From Methanosarcina barkeri 3 (lineage in GTDB: Archaea; Halobacteriota; Methanosarcinia; Methanosarcinales; Methanosarcinaceae): 64,000 bases of DNA. The position numbers and the translations under genes are program-made. Shown here piece after piece: positions 1-10,846 of this stretch (position 1 is the stretch's first letter; each line of letters opens with the position of its first letter). The notes beneath the pieces were generated by a model, which saw only the letters and a list, made by a program, of their open reading frames with translations, was not told the DNA's origin and did no database searches. The stretch is from positions 1,302,001 to 1,366,000 of the forward strand of contig NZ_CP009517.1 in assembly GCF_000970305.1 (NCBI RefSeq), read 5' to 3'.

Positions 1-215
1 GTGAAGAAGCGGAAAAGCATTAATGGAAAAACAGTAAAAGGACTAAGAAGCAATAAAAGGACTAAGAAGCAATAAAAGGACTGAAAAGCAATAGAAAGAC
101 TGAAAAACAGTAAAAGGACTGAGAAGCAATAAAAGGACTGAAAAGCAATAGAAAGACTGAAAAACAGTAAAAGAACCGAAAAACAATAAAAAAGCTCTAA
201 AAGCAGTAAACGAAC
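1..215. repeat. Degenerate 19-nt tandem repeat
   Basis: About ten head-to-tail copies of a purine-rich unit close to GACTGAAAAGCAATAAAAG fill the left edge of the window. Copies differ by a few substitutions (AAGAAG/AAAAGC, AATAGAAAG). No coding frame with a plausible start is seen. The repeat lies just downstream of the regulator on the minus strand and is one of many unrelated short tandem arrays in this window. Confidence 0.85.
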
Positions 216-267
216 TGACAAAGTCCGGCTTTATGCTTCAGATTCTTCTTTATTATCAACTTTACCT

Positions 268-636
268 TCAAGTTTTATCTTCTGTTTCATCCTCTGCATG
301 TTCTTCCTGACTACAACCGTTGTTGCACTTATTTTCAATTCCTCTGGCACTTACACAGATCTCACAGATTCTTGCTACAAAGTCATCAACTCTGTTCTCA
401 ATCAGGTCCTGAGCAAGCTTTTCGATCAGTTCTTTAGTTTCGCCCTGAAACTCGATTCTGTATCCTCTTTTTCCCGAAATATACTGGGAAACTGCCGATG
501 GAGCAATCTCCAGCAACTTTGCAGATGCTGCCTGTGACTGTCCTTTTTTTACGAGTTCGATTGCAAGACTGGCCCTTATTGCGGGGACCAGATCCCACAC
601 AATCTTCTGACACGGAGTTTCCATAATTACCATCAC
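268..636 (-). CDS. HTH transcriptional regulator with C-terminal cysteine cluster
   Basis: This 122-residue protein has an XRE-like helix-turn-helix at about residues 30-60 (GQSQAASAKLLEIAPSAVSQ, then YISGKRG). A C-terminal part holds four cysteines in a CEIC...C...C pattern at about residues 90-108, and the tail is acidic. The organisation resembles the archaeal predicted regulators grouped as COG2522. The cysteines could bind an Fe-S cluster or a metal, which is inference. The gene is divergent from nifS, with about 365 bp between the two starts. That geometry suggests it may control the adjacent nifS-nifU genes, as IscR does in bacteria, although IscR is a different fold. The upstream region (648-676) has two loose TTACAATT half-sites resembling the palindromes before nifS, so autoregulation is possible. 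The start is the first in-frame ATG cluster; the second ATG is also plausible. Confidence 0.8.
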   Translation of the reverse strand: MMVIMETPCQKIVWDLVPAIRASLAIELVKKGQSQAASAKLLEIAPSAVSQYISGKRGYRIEFQGETKELIEKLAQDLIENRVDDFVARICEICVSARGIENKCNNGCSQEEHAEDETEDKT

Positions 637-798
637 TTTTTGAGATATTACAATTTTTGAAATTTTACAATTGAAAGCAAATATGTCTGGTATACATATA
701 AATTATTATCATTGGAAAAAACAATAATGAGATCCCTGGACAGCTTTCTTGGAAATGAAACTTTGAGAAAAATGGCTCGATTTTTAGCAATTAAAAAA

Positions 799-882
799 GT
801 TTCCGAAAAGATTCAAAGTGTTTCTGAAAAGATTCAAAGTGTTTCTGAAAAGATTCAAAGTGTTTCTGAAAAGATTCAAAAA
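799..882. repeat. 21-nt tandem repeat upstream of nifS
   Basis: Four near-perfect copies of a 21-nt unit (GTTTCTGAAAAGATTCAAAGT) lie between the regulator and nifS. They stay open as a repetitive SEKIQSV peptide within a short frame at 712-924. That frame has no ribosome binding site or family resemblance, so it is treated as non-coding. Confidence 0.75.
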
Positions 883-951
883 AGCTCCTGGAAAGATTTC
901 TGGACTCTTTCTGTATATCTGTGATTTTTTTCCTGGTGTCTTACGATAAAA

Positions 952-993
952 CTTATATATTCACAATTGTTATTGTTTATTCACGATTGTGAA
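952..993 (+). promoter_or_regulatory. nifS promoter with two palindromic operator-like sites
   Basis: A TATA-like box (TTATATAT, 953-960) is followed at once by two palindromes. The first, TTCACAATTGT, is centred at 966.5; the second, TTCACGATTGTGAA, spans 980-993 and is centred at 986.5. The centres are exactly 20 nt apart, so both sites face the same side of the helix. They cover the expected transcription start, about 25 nt after the TATA box, which fits repression. The same motif and spacing occur before the tRNA-Cys gene at 3998-4053. Confidence 0.75.
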
Positions 994-1002
994 GGTGTGA
1001 GT

Positions 1003-2187
1003 GTGACCACTGAAAAAAAGACCGTTTACATGGACAACTCGGCTACAACTCCTGTAAGAAAAGAAGTTGTCGAAGAGATGCTTCCGTACATGACTGAAAA
1101 TTTCGGAAACCCTTCTTCGATTTATGAGATCGGAAAAATCTCAAAACATGCAATAGACAAAGCGAGAAAAAAGGTTGCGGATGCTCTCGGAGCTGAAGAA
1201 AACGAGATCTATTTCACATCAGGAGGTACTGAATCCGATAACTGGGCAATTAAGGGGATAGCTTTTGCAAACCGGAATAAAGGAAAACACATAATCACCT
1301 CTTCTATCGAACACCATGCAGTCCTGCATACCTGTGCCTGGCTTGAAGGGCAGGGCTTTGAGGTAACATACCTTCCTGTAGACAAATACGGAATGGTATC
1401 CCCTGATGAAGTGAAGAAGGCAGTTCGAGCCGATACCATCCTTATTTCCATAATGCTTGCAAACAATGAAATAGGGACAATCCAGCCTGTAGAGGAAATA
1501 GGAAAAATCGCTAAAGAGAACCGGATCTATTTCCATACGGATGCAGTGCAGGCAATAGGCCATGTCCCTATTGATGTCAATAAAATGGATATTGACCTTC
1601 TGTCACTTTCAGGTCATAAGTTCGAAGGTCCAAAAGGCTGCGGAGCTCTCTACATTCGAAAAGGGACAAAAATAGATATTCTTCTGCACGGCGGAGCTCA
1701 GGAAAGAAAGCGCAGGGCCGGAACCGAGAACGTCCCTGCCATTGTGGGCCTTGGAAAAGCTATAGAGCTCGCAACAGCCGAAATTGAAGAATCAAATAAA
1801 ACCCTGCTTGAACTGAGAGAGCGCCTTATTAAAGGCCTTCTGAAAATCCCAAAAACTCACCTCAATGGGCATCCCACACAGAGGCTTGCAAATAATGTGA
1901 ATATCACTTTTGAATACATAGAAGGCGAATCGCTTCTGCTGCTATTGAACGCAAAAGGAGTTTTTGCATCTACTGGGAGTGCATGTAACTCTTCTTCTCT
2001 TGAACCTTCACATGTGCTTACGGCTTGCGGAGTCCCACACGAAATCGTTCACGGGTCACTAAGGCTTAGCCTCGGAAGGATGAATTCAGAACAAGATGTG
2101 GACAGAGTACTTGAGGCTGTGCCTGAGATCGTACAGAAATTGAGAAATATGTCCCCACTTACCCCTAAAGATTACAGGACTATTTGA
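1003..2187 (+). CDS. nifS: Cysteine desulfurase (NifS/IscS family)
   Basis: This PLP-dependent class V aminotransferase-fold enzyme takes sulfur from cysteine as a persulfide and passes it to Fe-S scaffolds. The GTG at 1003 is chosen because GAAGGTG (991-997) sits just upstream and the protein then begins at the usual family position (VYMDNSATTPV by residue 18). GTG 997 is the alternative. From 1003 the protein has 394 residues. The PLP lysine lies in SGHKFEGPKG at residue 206 and the persulfide cysteine in STGSACNSSSLEPSH at residue 328, the same positions as in bacterial IscS. nifU follows after 123 bp and a palindrome-containing promoter precedes it. In methanogens this pair serves general Fe-S assembly and possibly other sulfur transfer, so the nif name does not imply a nitrogenase-only role. 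Confidence 0.95.
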   Translation: MTTEKKTVYMDNSATTPVRKEVVEEMLPYMTENFGNPSSIYEIGKISKHAIDKARKKVADALGAEENEIYFTSGGTESDNWAIKGIAFANRNKGKHIITSSIEHHAVLHTCAWLEGQGFEVTYLPVDKYGMVSPDEVKKAVRADTILISIMLANNEIGTIQPVEEIGKIAKENRIYFHTDAVQAIGHVPIDVNKMDIDLLSLSGHKFEGPKGCGALYIRKGTKIDILLHGGAQERKRRAGTENVPAIVGLGKAIELATAEIEESNKTLLELRERLIKGLLKIPKTHLNGHPTQRLANNVNITFEYIEGESLLLLLNAKGVFASTGSACNSSSLEPSHVLTACGVPHEIVHGSLRLSLGRMNSEQDVDRVLEAVPEIVQKLRNMSPLTPKDYRTI

Positions 2188-2310
2188 GGGGCAACTGTTT
2201 ACGATATTGGATTAACTGAAGTCGTTTTAAAAGTTTTATTACTATTGAATGTTTTTGAGTAACCGAAAACTGATAGAACATAATTGAAAAATAGTATTGG
2301 AGGACCGTTC

Positions 2311-2700
2311 ATGGACTACAGCCTTAAAGTAATGGATCATTTTTCAAACCCGAGAAACATGGGAAGTATTGAGAACAGTGATAGCATAGGAGAGGTTGGA
2401 AACGCGAAGTGCGGAGATATAATGAAAATCTACCTCAAGGTTGAGGATGATAGGATTGTGGATGTGAAGTTCCAGACCTTTGGATGCGGAGCTGCAATCG
2501 CATCGAGCAGTATGGCAACTGAAATGATTAAGGGAAAAACACTGGAAGAGGCCTGGAAACTTTCAAATAAAGCTGTTGCAGAAGCTCTTGACGGACTTCC
2601 TCCGATAAAAATGCACTGTTCAATGCTTGCAGAAGAGGCAATACATGAGGCAATTAATGATTATCTAAAGAAAAAAGGGCTTGAGCCGTGGACAGAGTAG
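2311..2700 (+). CDS. nifU: Fe-S cluster assembly scaffold (NifU/IscU family)
   Basis: A 129-residue IscU-type scaffold on which [2Fe-2S] and [4Fe-4S] clusters are built with sulfur from the upstream NifS. The ATG at 2311 is preferred over an earlier in-frame start because TTGGAGGA precedes it at good spacing and it gives the canonical MDYS...VMDHFSNPRN opening. The three ligand cysteines are seen at residue 34 (NAKCGD, followed by the conserved Asp36), residue 59 (FGCGAAIASSS) and residue 103 (KMHCSML). The bacterial LPPVKLHCS motif appears here as LPPIKMHCS. Only the scaffold domain is present; the C-terminal Fe-S and thioredoxin-like NifU domains are absent, as is usual for archaeal IscU-type proteins. 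Confidence 0.95.
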   Translation: MDYSLKVMDHFSNPRNMGSIENSDSIGEVGNAKCGDIMKIYLKVEDDRIVDVKFQTFGCGAAIASSSMATEMIKGKTLEEAWKLSNKAVAEALDGLPPIKMHCSMLAEEAIHEAINDYLKKKGLEPWTE

Positions 2701-2756
2701 GAGTAATTCAATTCTGTTCGGACTAAACGGGTTTAAAAATAGTCTATTAAAGAATT

Positions 2757-2875
2757 TATGAAAAAGAAATTATTGAATTACCTGTCAAAAAGAGATTATT
2801 GAACTACCTGTCAAAAAGAGATTATTGAATTACCTGTCAAAAAGAGACTACTCAATTACCTGTCAAAAGAGATTG
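2757..2875. repeat. 26-nt tandem repeat between nifU and nadA
   Basis: Four copies of a unit close to AAAAAGAGATTATTGAATTA plus CCTGTC run right up to the nadA start codon. The nadA ribosome-binding region is therefore made of repeat sequence (AAAAGAGATTGTT), and no strong Shine-Dalgarno site is visible. Confidence 0.8.
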
Positions 2876-2877
2876 TT

Positions 2878-3792
2878 ATGGAAAACGAGTCAATTATAGA
2901 AGAGATAAAAAAACTTAAAGTCGAAAGGAACGCAGTTATCCTTTCCCACTTTTACACTCGTAGCGAAGTTCAGGAAGTTGCGGACTTTGTCGGAGATTCG
3001 CTCTCCCTTTGCAAAGCTGCAGTTAATTCAAAAGCCGATGTTATAGTTTTTGCAGGCGTTCACTTCATGGCAGAATCGGCAGCAATAATTTCTCCTCAAA
3101 AGACAGTCCTTTTACCCGTACCTGATGCAGGCTGCCCTATGGCTGATATGATCACTGCGGACTCTCTGCGTGCTGCAAAAGAAGAGCATCCTGAAGCCTC
3201 AGTCGTATGCTATGTAAACAGTTCGGCAGCCGTAAAGGCCGAATCCGATATCTGCTGTACGTCAGCAAACGCGATGAATGTGGTAAATTCAATTGAAGAT
3301 AGGGAAATTATATTTATTCCGGACAAAAACCTGGGAACTTTTGTATCTCTTCATACTGATAAAAAGATACATCTCTGGAACGGGTTCTGCCATGTTCATG
3401 ATAACATTCGTGATGAAAATATGCAGGAATTAAAAAAGCTTCATCCTGATGCTGAATTTCTTGCACATCCGGAATGCAGGCCTGAAGTCCTGAAGTTTGC
3501 AGACCGGATTCTCAGTACCTCAGGAATAGTAAAAGAAGTGGAAGGTTCAGGTTCCACGGAATTCATAATCGGGACCGAAATGGAGATTGTTAGAAGCCTG
3601 AAAAAGAAGTACCCGGATAAGAAGTTCTATCCTGCCTCAGAGAAGACTTTTTGCTACAATATGAAGAAAATAACTCTTGAGGCTATTCTGAACAGCTTGC
3701 AGAATATGGAATATGAAATTCATGTTCCGGATAATATAAGGGTCAAAGCCAGAAAAGCCCTGGACAGGATGCTTGAGATTAGCAGGTCCTGA
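2878..3792 (+). CDS. nadA: Quinolinate synthase A
   Basis: NadA condenses iminoaspartate with dihydroxyacetone phosphate to quinolinate in NAD biosynthesis and needs a [4Fe-4S] cluster held by three cysteines. This 304-residue protein has the family landmarks: the N-terminal AVILSHFYTRSEVQEVADFV, and candidate cluster cysteines in PDAGCPMADM, HPECRPEV and EKTFCYNMKK. Length matches the archaeal family. It follows nifS-nifU on the same strand, which fits a client enzyme placed beside its cluster assembly genes. The start is preceded by a tandem repeat and lacks a clear Shine-Dalgarno sequence, so expression may depend on readthrough from nifSU or on leaderless initiation. Confidence 0.95.
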   Translation: MENESIIEEIKKLKVERNAVILSHFYTRSEVQEVADFVGDSLSLCKAAVNSKADVIVFAGVHFMAESAAIISPQKTVLLPVPDAGCPMADMITADSLRAAKEEHPEASVVCYVNSSAAVKAESDICCTSANAMNVVNSIEDREIIFIPDKNLGTFVSLHTDKKIHLWNGFCHVHDNIRDENMQELKKLHPDAEFLAHPECRPEVLKFADRILSTSGIVKEVEGSGSTEFIIGTEMEIVRSLKKKYPDKKFYPASEKTFCYNMKKITLEAILNSLQNMEYEIHVPDNIRVKARKALDRMLEISRS

Positions 3793-3986
3793 AATGTAAA
3801 TGGCAAAGGGAAAAACAGGGGCTTCAGACTCTTTTTCTTAATTTTTCACGAAAATAACCTTCCACAAAAAATTTTCCGAGACTTGCAAATCTGTGCGGGA
3901 TATATTATTAGAGATAATTATTTATACTTTGATTTATTATTATAGGTAATTGTCGGTATTAACATTTATCGCTTAACAGGTAGTTA

Positions 3987-4053
3987 TTTATATTATGTTC
4001 ACAATTGTGAAGAAATTGTCACAATTGTGAACAAGTGCAAGTAGATTGTGAAC
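3987..4053 (+). promoter_or_regulatory. tRNA-Cys promoter with three phased palindromic sites
   Basis: A TATA-like box TTTATATTA (3987-3995) is followed by a perfect 14-nt palindrome TTCACAATTGTGAA (3998-4011, centre 4004.5). A second TCACAATTGTGA follows (4019-4030, centre 4024.5), then a half-site ATTGTGAAC (4045-4053, equivalent centre 4045.5). Spacing of 20-21 nt puts all three on one helix face. The motif is the same as that before nifS. The sites overlap the expected transcription start, about 58 bp upstream of the mature tRNA. Confidence 0.75.
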
Positions 4054-4074
4054 ACATGCAAAAAGAGAAAAATC

Positions 4075-4146
4075 GTCAGGATGGCAGAGTGGTGATGCTT
4101 CCGGCTGCAACCCGGAATTATGTGAGTTCGATTCTCACTCCTGACT
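4075..4146 (+). tRNA. tRNA-Cys (anticodon GCA)
   Basis: A full cloverleaf can be drawn. The acceptor arms are GTCAGGA and TCCTGAC, the anticodon stem TCCGG/CCGGA encloses the loop CTGCAAC with anticodon GCA (4107-4109), and the T stem is GTGAG/CTCAC with loop TTCGATT. The discriminator base is T (U73), the classic identity base of tRNA-Cys. CCA is not encoded and no intron is seen. In Methanosarcina this tRNA can be charged directly by CysRS or via phosphoserine (SepRS/SepCysS). It is the only tRNA recognised in the window, and its promoter shares operators with nifS. Confidence 0.95.
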
Positions 4147-4169
4147 TTTCCAAAAGCTTGAACTAAATT

Positions 4170-4318
4170 AAAAAGTTGGTTAAAGTCGAATAAAGTTTGT
4201 TAAAACCAAATAAAAGTTGGTTAAAGCCAAATAAAAGTTTGTTAAAGCCAAATAAAAGTTTGTTAAAGCCAAATAAAGTTGGTTAAAGCTAAATAAAGTT
4301 GGTTAAAGCCGAATAAAG
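4170..4318. repeat. 18-19-nt tandem repeat after tRNA-Cys
   Basis: Seven to eight copies of a unit like GTTGGTTAAAGCCAAATAAA (variants GTTTGTTAAAGCC) separate the tRNA from the sulfhydrylase gene. No coding potential or hairpin is evident. Confidence 0.8.
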
Positions 4319-4382
4319 ACGAACTTAAAAGATGCTGAGAAATAGTATGTAGGGGTAGCAAAGAAATTTGGGCTGGAGATGA

Positions 4383-7381
<2,999 letters not shown>

Positions 7382-7734
7382 TTCAGGAAGGTTCGGTTAA
7401 TTTGAAGAATCTGAGGATTCAAAATCCAAATTTTTTTGTCCAGCACACCACATTCAGTTTGAAAAAAACTCTCTTTTAGGCTCTGTAAGTTATTTTTAAA
7501 TTAATTTTGCAAGTTGTGTTTTTCAAGTTGGTTTTTGTAAGTTGTACTTTGCAAATTAGTTTTATTGAGTAACTTTGAAGGCAGAGTATAAAGTTCTTAA
7601 ATTTTAAATTAATTTTTTATGAATAATCAAAATTTGCTGTTGGTTAGACGACCGTTGAAATTTGACATTTTTCTATTTTTACGGGATTGTGGAAAACGCG
7701 CATTACATGTTTGAGAGCGATACCATTAAGTACA
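7382..7734. other. Intergenic, AT-rich, no gene seen
   Basis: A 350-bp AT-rich gap with imperfect repeats of the type TTTGTAAGTTGT/TTTGCAAATTAG around 7500-7570. It holds no ORF with a plausible start and no clear hairpin. Confidence 0.5.
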
Positions 7735-7774
7735 TGGAAAGCTTACTTTCCATAAATGGAAAGCTTACTTTCCA
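7735..7774 (+). promoter_or_regulatory. Two tandem inverted repeats before the HTH gene
   Basis: TGGAAAG-CTTA-CTTTCCA occurs twice (7735-7752 and 7757-7774), with centres 22 nt apart, directly upstream of the Shine-Dalgarno site of the HTH gene. Paired dyads beside a small Xre/Cro-type regulator suggest an autoregulatory operator. The dyads also resemble the general GGAA-N6-TTCC layout of methanogen NrpR sites, but no nitrogen gene lies nearby. Confidence 0.65.
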
Positions 7775-7791
7775 TAAAGGGAGATCCCAGT

Positions 7792-8004
7792 TTGAAAAAT
7801 AGGCTGGAAATATTACGAAAACAAAAAGGAATCAAGCAGGAAGAACTTGCTGAAGCACTGGAAGTTTCCAGGCAAACAATAGGTTCCCTGGAAAACGGAC
7901 GATATAATCCGTCTATCATTTTAGCCTTTAAACTTGCCAGATATTTCAACACTACAATCGAAGAAATCTTCATTTATGAGGAGGAAAAAAATGATAAAAA
8001 TTAA
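7792..8004 (+). CDS. Small Cro/Xre-family HTH regulator
   Basis: A 70-residue protein consisting almost only of a helix-turn-helix of the YozG/Cro type: LKNRLEILRKQKGIKQEELA, then VSRQTIGSLENGRYNPSI and the tail NTTIEEIFIYEEE. A TTG start at 7792 is chosen because GGGAG (7780-7784) lies 7 nt upstream and residue 2 then begins the conserved KNRLEILR. The longer frame from 7756 would translate the inverted repeats. The 3' end overlaps the next gene by 14 nt. This type of regulator is usually paired with a small membrane protein, as here. Confidence 0.85.
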   Translation: MKNRLEILRKQKGIKQEELAEALEVSRQTIGSLENGRYNPSIILAFKLARYFNTTIEEIFIYEEEKNDKN

Positions 8005-8416
8005 TAGTCAAGTTAAAAATTATATATTAGTTGGGATAAGTGCAGGAATTATTACAGGATGTTTATTTGCTATAAAATTATATGGCAGGGATATTCGGAT
8101 TATTATTCCACTTGCAATAGCGTTACTGATATTCGGACATTCGGTTGACAATATTTTAAAGCTTTTCGCAACTAAAAACTCCATAAAGGTGGATAAACAA
8201 CTTGAAATTGAAATAAAAGACGAAAGAAATACTCTCATCAGGGAAAAAGCCGGGTCCAAAACAAATGAGTATATGCTATATCTAAATACTGTTATCGTAC
8301 TTATACTGGGTTTCATGGGTGCAGAATTCTGGATGCTTTGTCTTTTCGGTTCTTTAATCCTGGCGCAGGGAGTTTTATCCGTATTTTTATATAATTATTA
8401 TAATAACCGATATTGA
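7991..8416 (+). CDS. DUF2178-like integral membrane protein
   Basis: A 141-residue protein with four predicted membrane segments (about residues 10-29, 35-54, 95-113 and 116-135). A conserved-looking cytoplasmic hinge, KDERNTLIREKAGSKTNEY, lies before the third segment. That hinge is typical of DUF2178-type proteins that sit next to Xre regulators. The ATG at 7991 follows GAGGAAAAAA (Shine-Dalgarno GAGG), so this start is preferred to an earlier in-frame one at 7934. Function is unknown. The overlap with the HTH gene implies a two-gene operon. Confidence 0.8.
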   Translation: MIKINSQVKNYILVGISAGIITGCLFAIKLYGRDIRIIIPLAIALLIFGHSVDNILKLFATKNSIKVDKQLEIEIKDERNTLIREKAGSKTNEYMLYLNTVIVLILGFMGAEFWMLCLFGSLILAQGVLSVFLYNYYNNRY

Positions 8417-8699
8417 GATCTTAAATTTATCATTCCAGTCCAGTGCAAATACGAGGTTGTAACCTGCTACTTTAGGTTGAATAAAAATGATATCTTCAGA
8501 TACCCTGCAAAAACGAAATTAAAAATGCAACAATTTTATGTTTCCAAACTTCTTGATAGCTTTTCGGAAACTGGGAAAATATAGTTTAGATTTGGTACTG
8601 CAAAACTGATGAGCCTTTTTATCAGATTTAATCCGCTACATCCATAGTTGAATTTTCCTGTTTTTTACAATCTTTTTAAACCCTCACTTTGTATTATTT

Positions 8700-8939
8700 T
8701 TACGTCCTTTCTTTTTTAGATATCTTACTTAAGGCTATAATAAATGTTAAGACGAATATTATAGCAAGGAATATTATGTTTACGGGGCTGGTTAAATCTG
8801 AATAGTTATTGACAAAACCAGCAGTGAGAGCATAAGTATTCCCAAAATGTAGTCCATAATAAGCTCCTTCTATAATTAACGCTATAAATGAAACTAAAAT
8901 GGCTATCAAAAAACTGCGTATTATAGTGTCAAATTTCAT
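8700..8939 (-). CDS. Small two-helix membrane protein, unknown
   Basis: A 79-residue protein with one hydrophobic segment at residues 8-27 and another at 54-72, ending in a basic SKISKKERT tail. No family is recognised. It stands alone between the HTH pair and the isochorismatase-like gene, convergent with the former. The composition (alternating hydrophobic blocks, positive tail) supports a real membrane peptide. Confidence 0.6.
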   Translation of the reverse strand: MKFDTIIRSFLIAILVSFIALIIEGAYYGLHFGNTYALTAGFVNNYSDLTSPVNIIFLAIIFVLTFIIALSKISKKERT

Positions 8940-9301
8940 TCCTGATCAGCTTTATAACTGCACTATGAAATATAAATAAGTTTATTTCAGTCAAGTACTC
9001 TACGGGTTTATTACTTAAGGAGAATGAAACTTTCCACAAACTGCAGAAAGTTAAGCTATAATTCTGTCATGTGCACTTTTGGCTGGAGCTGCCATTCTTC
9101 GGTCAAAACAAAAATTTAAACAACATAAGGTCATATGTACTCGGTTTTCAGAAAAATTTATTGTCTTGTTTTAAACTAAGCGTTTCCAATTTTAAATTAA
9201 GCGTTTCCAGTTACCAATTGTAGAATTGACTTGAACTTTAAGACACGCCCCTAGCCTGAAAAAACCGTAAGGAATATTAATATTGTAAACTCACTAGCTC
9301 T
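8940..9301. other. Intergenic region before the isochorismatase-like gene
   Basis: A 360-bp gap. It contains a short direct repeat (AAGCGTTTCCA, about 9179-9210) and a likely TATA region (GAATATTAATATTGTAAA, about 9270) some 25-30 bp before the next start, so that gene may be nearly leaderless. Nothing else is recognised. Confidence 0.45.
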
Positions 9302-9844
9302 ATGAAAGAAGCCCTTCTTCTTATTGATATCCAAAACGACTATTTTCCTGGCGGCAAAATGGAACTTGTCAGCATGGAAGAAGCAGCAAAAAAAGCAGCA
9401 AAACTCCTCAAAGCATTCCGAACTGCCAGTAAACCCGTTTTCTTTATCAAGCATATGTCTACAAAATCAGACGCCACATTCTTTGTACCCGGAACTCGAG
9501 GAACGGATATTCATTCGAGCGTGAGTCCTCTTTCAGACGAAACTGTCATTGAGAAACATTTCCCTAACAGTTTTTTACAGACCGAACTCCTATTAGTTCT
9601 TAAAGAATCGGAAGTAACTGACCTTATAATCTGCGGAGCAATGAGCCATATGTGTATAGATACAACTGTCAGGGCTGCAAAAGAACTCGGATTTAAATGT
9701 ACCTTGATAGCTGATGCCTGTGCTACCCGCAATCTTAAATTCGGAGAAGAAATTTTACCTGCACAAACTGTTCATGCATCATTCATGGCAGCATTGGATG
9801 GCATGTTTGCAACTATCATGACTGCCGAAGAATATCTTAATTAA
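9302..9844 (+). CDS. Isochorismatase-family cysteine hydrolase
   Basis: A 180-residue member of the nicotinamidase/isochorismatase fold. The putative catalytic triad is visible: Asp in LLLIDIQNDYFPGG (residue 9), Lys in VIEKHFPNSF (about residue 85), and Cys in CGAMSHMCIDTTVRAA (about residue 117). The GAMSHMCIDTT motif is the usual nucleophile loop with its cis peptide. The substrate cannot be told from sequence; relatives act on nicotinamide, isochorismate, ureidoacrylate or unknown amides. The gene is monocistronic with its own TATA-like region. Confidence 0.9.
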   Translation: MKEALLLIDIQNDYFPGGKMELVSMEEAAKKAAKLLKAFRTASKPVFFIKHMSTKSDATFFVPGTRGTDIHSSVSPLSDETVIEKHFPNSFLQTELLLVLKESEVTDLIICGAMSHMCIDTTVRAAKELGFKCTLIADACATRNLKFGEEILPAQTVHASFMAALDGMFATIMTAEEYLN

Positions 9845-9941
9845 ATGCTACAGTTTTCCGTTCAATTGCACAAACCCTTCCCCAATTATGTGATTAAGTT
9901 TAATTTTAAGACATCCTCTAAGAAACCATAACTGATCTCTT

Positions 9942-10637
9942 ATGAAAATCCATGTTCTCCAGCACTCTTCAATAAACACTCTCGGTACCATTGAAGAATA
10001 CGCAAAAACTAAAAGCCACAGGCTTGAATCAACCCGTTTTTACGAAACAACGAACCCTCCGGAACTTCATTCCTTTGATCTTCTTATAATCATGGGTGGG
10101 CCCATGGGAATCTACGACTACAAAGAAAATCCCTGGCTGAAAAATGAAAAAATATTTATCAAACAGGCGATTGAAGCAGGAAAACCGGTACTGGGAATCT
10201 GCCTTGGTGCACAATTGCTTGCTGATATCCTTGGGGTCCGCGTATATGAAAACCCGTATCTGGAAATGGGCTGGTTTCCTGTAAAGGCGTTCCGAAGTGA
10301 GAATAAGCAGGAATTTCTTGAAGGGCTGCCGGATGAGATTACAGTTTTTCACTGGCACTCCAGAACTTTTGACCTTCCTGCGGAAGCTGTTAAGCTTTTT
10401 GAAAGTGAGGGGTGTAAGAACCAGGGGTTTATCTACAACGAGAAGGTTGTAGCGCTTCAATTTCACCCTGAGGTGAATGAAGAAAGAATTCTGAATTTGA
10501 TAAAGCGGTTTGGGGATGGGATGGTAAATGGGCCGTTTGTCCAGAAAAAAGAGGAAATGCTCGGGCAGAGAAAATATCTGGCTGCCACAAAGGAATTTAT
10601 GTTTTTAATGCTGGACAAATTTGAGAAAATGATCTAA
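9942..10637 (+). CDS. Class I glutamine amidotransferase-like protein
   Basis: A 231-residue stand-alone class I glutamine amidotransferase domain of the GMP-synthase-like type. The nucleophile elbow is GICLGAQLLA (Cys at about residue 87), the His/Glu pair lies in ALQFHPEVNEE (about residues 172-174), and the oxyanion region is IMGGPMGIYDY. HWHSRTFDLP matches the family too. No synthetase partner is adjacent. Related proteins include gamma-glutamyl hydrolases for polyamine or peptide breakdown, so the substrate is open. The gene sits about 100 bp after the isochorismatase-like gene, on the same strand. Confidence 0.88.
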   Translation: MKIHVLQHSSINTLGTIEEYAKTKSHRLESTRFYETTNPPELHSFDLLIIMGGPMGIYDYKENPWLKNEKIFIKQAIEAGKPVLGICLGAQLLADILGVRVYENPYLEMGWFPVKAFRSENKQEFLEGLPDEITVFHWHSRTFDLPAEAVKLFESEGCKNQGFIYNEKVVALQFHPEVNEERILNLIKRFGDGMVNGPFVQKKEEMLGQRKYLAATKEFMFLMLDKFEKMI

Positions 10638-10724
10638 GAGTGTTCAAGCGGTATAGGAGTTAAAAAAGAAGAAAGCTTTAGAGAGAATAATTAAAGAGGA
10701 AATACTCAACTGGCACGATATAAG

Positions 10725-10846
10725 GAGAAACACTAACTGAGGAGAAACACTAAGTAAGGAGAAACACTAAGTAAGGAGAAACACTAAGTAAGGAGAAACA
10801 CTCACAGGGGAAAAAGTTAAAAAGAGATCTCCAACTAAGGAGAAAC
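10725..10846. repeat. 17-nt tandem repeat
   Basis: About five copies of ACTAAGTAAGGAGAAAC lie between the convergent amidotransferase and MprF-like genes and run up to the MprF-like stop codon. The region probably also serves as the 3' end of both transcripts. Confidence 0.8.

Noticed and set aside
712-924. A 70-codon frame with repeated SEKIQSV peptide
   Set aside because: It is open only because of a 21-nt tandem repeat, with no Shine-Dalgarno site or family; treated as non-coding.
7735-7774. NrpR nitrogen operator
   Set aside because: The GGAA...TTCC layout is suggestive but the arms extend to seven bases with a CTTA centre, two copies are present, and the adjacent gene is a Cro-like regulator, so autoregulation is the simpler reading.
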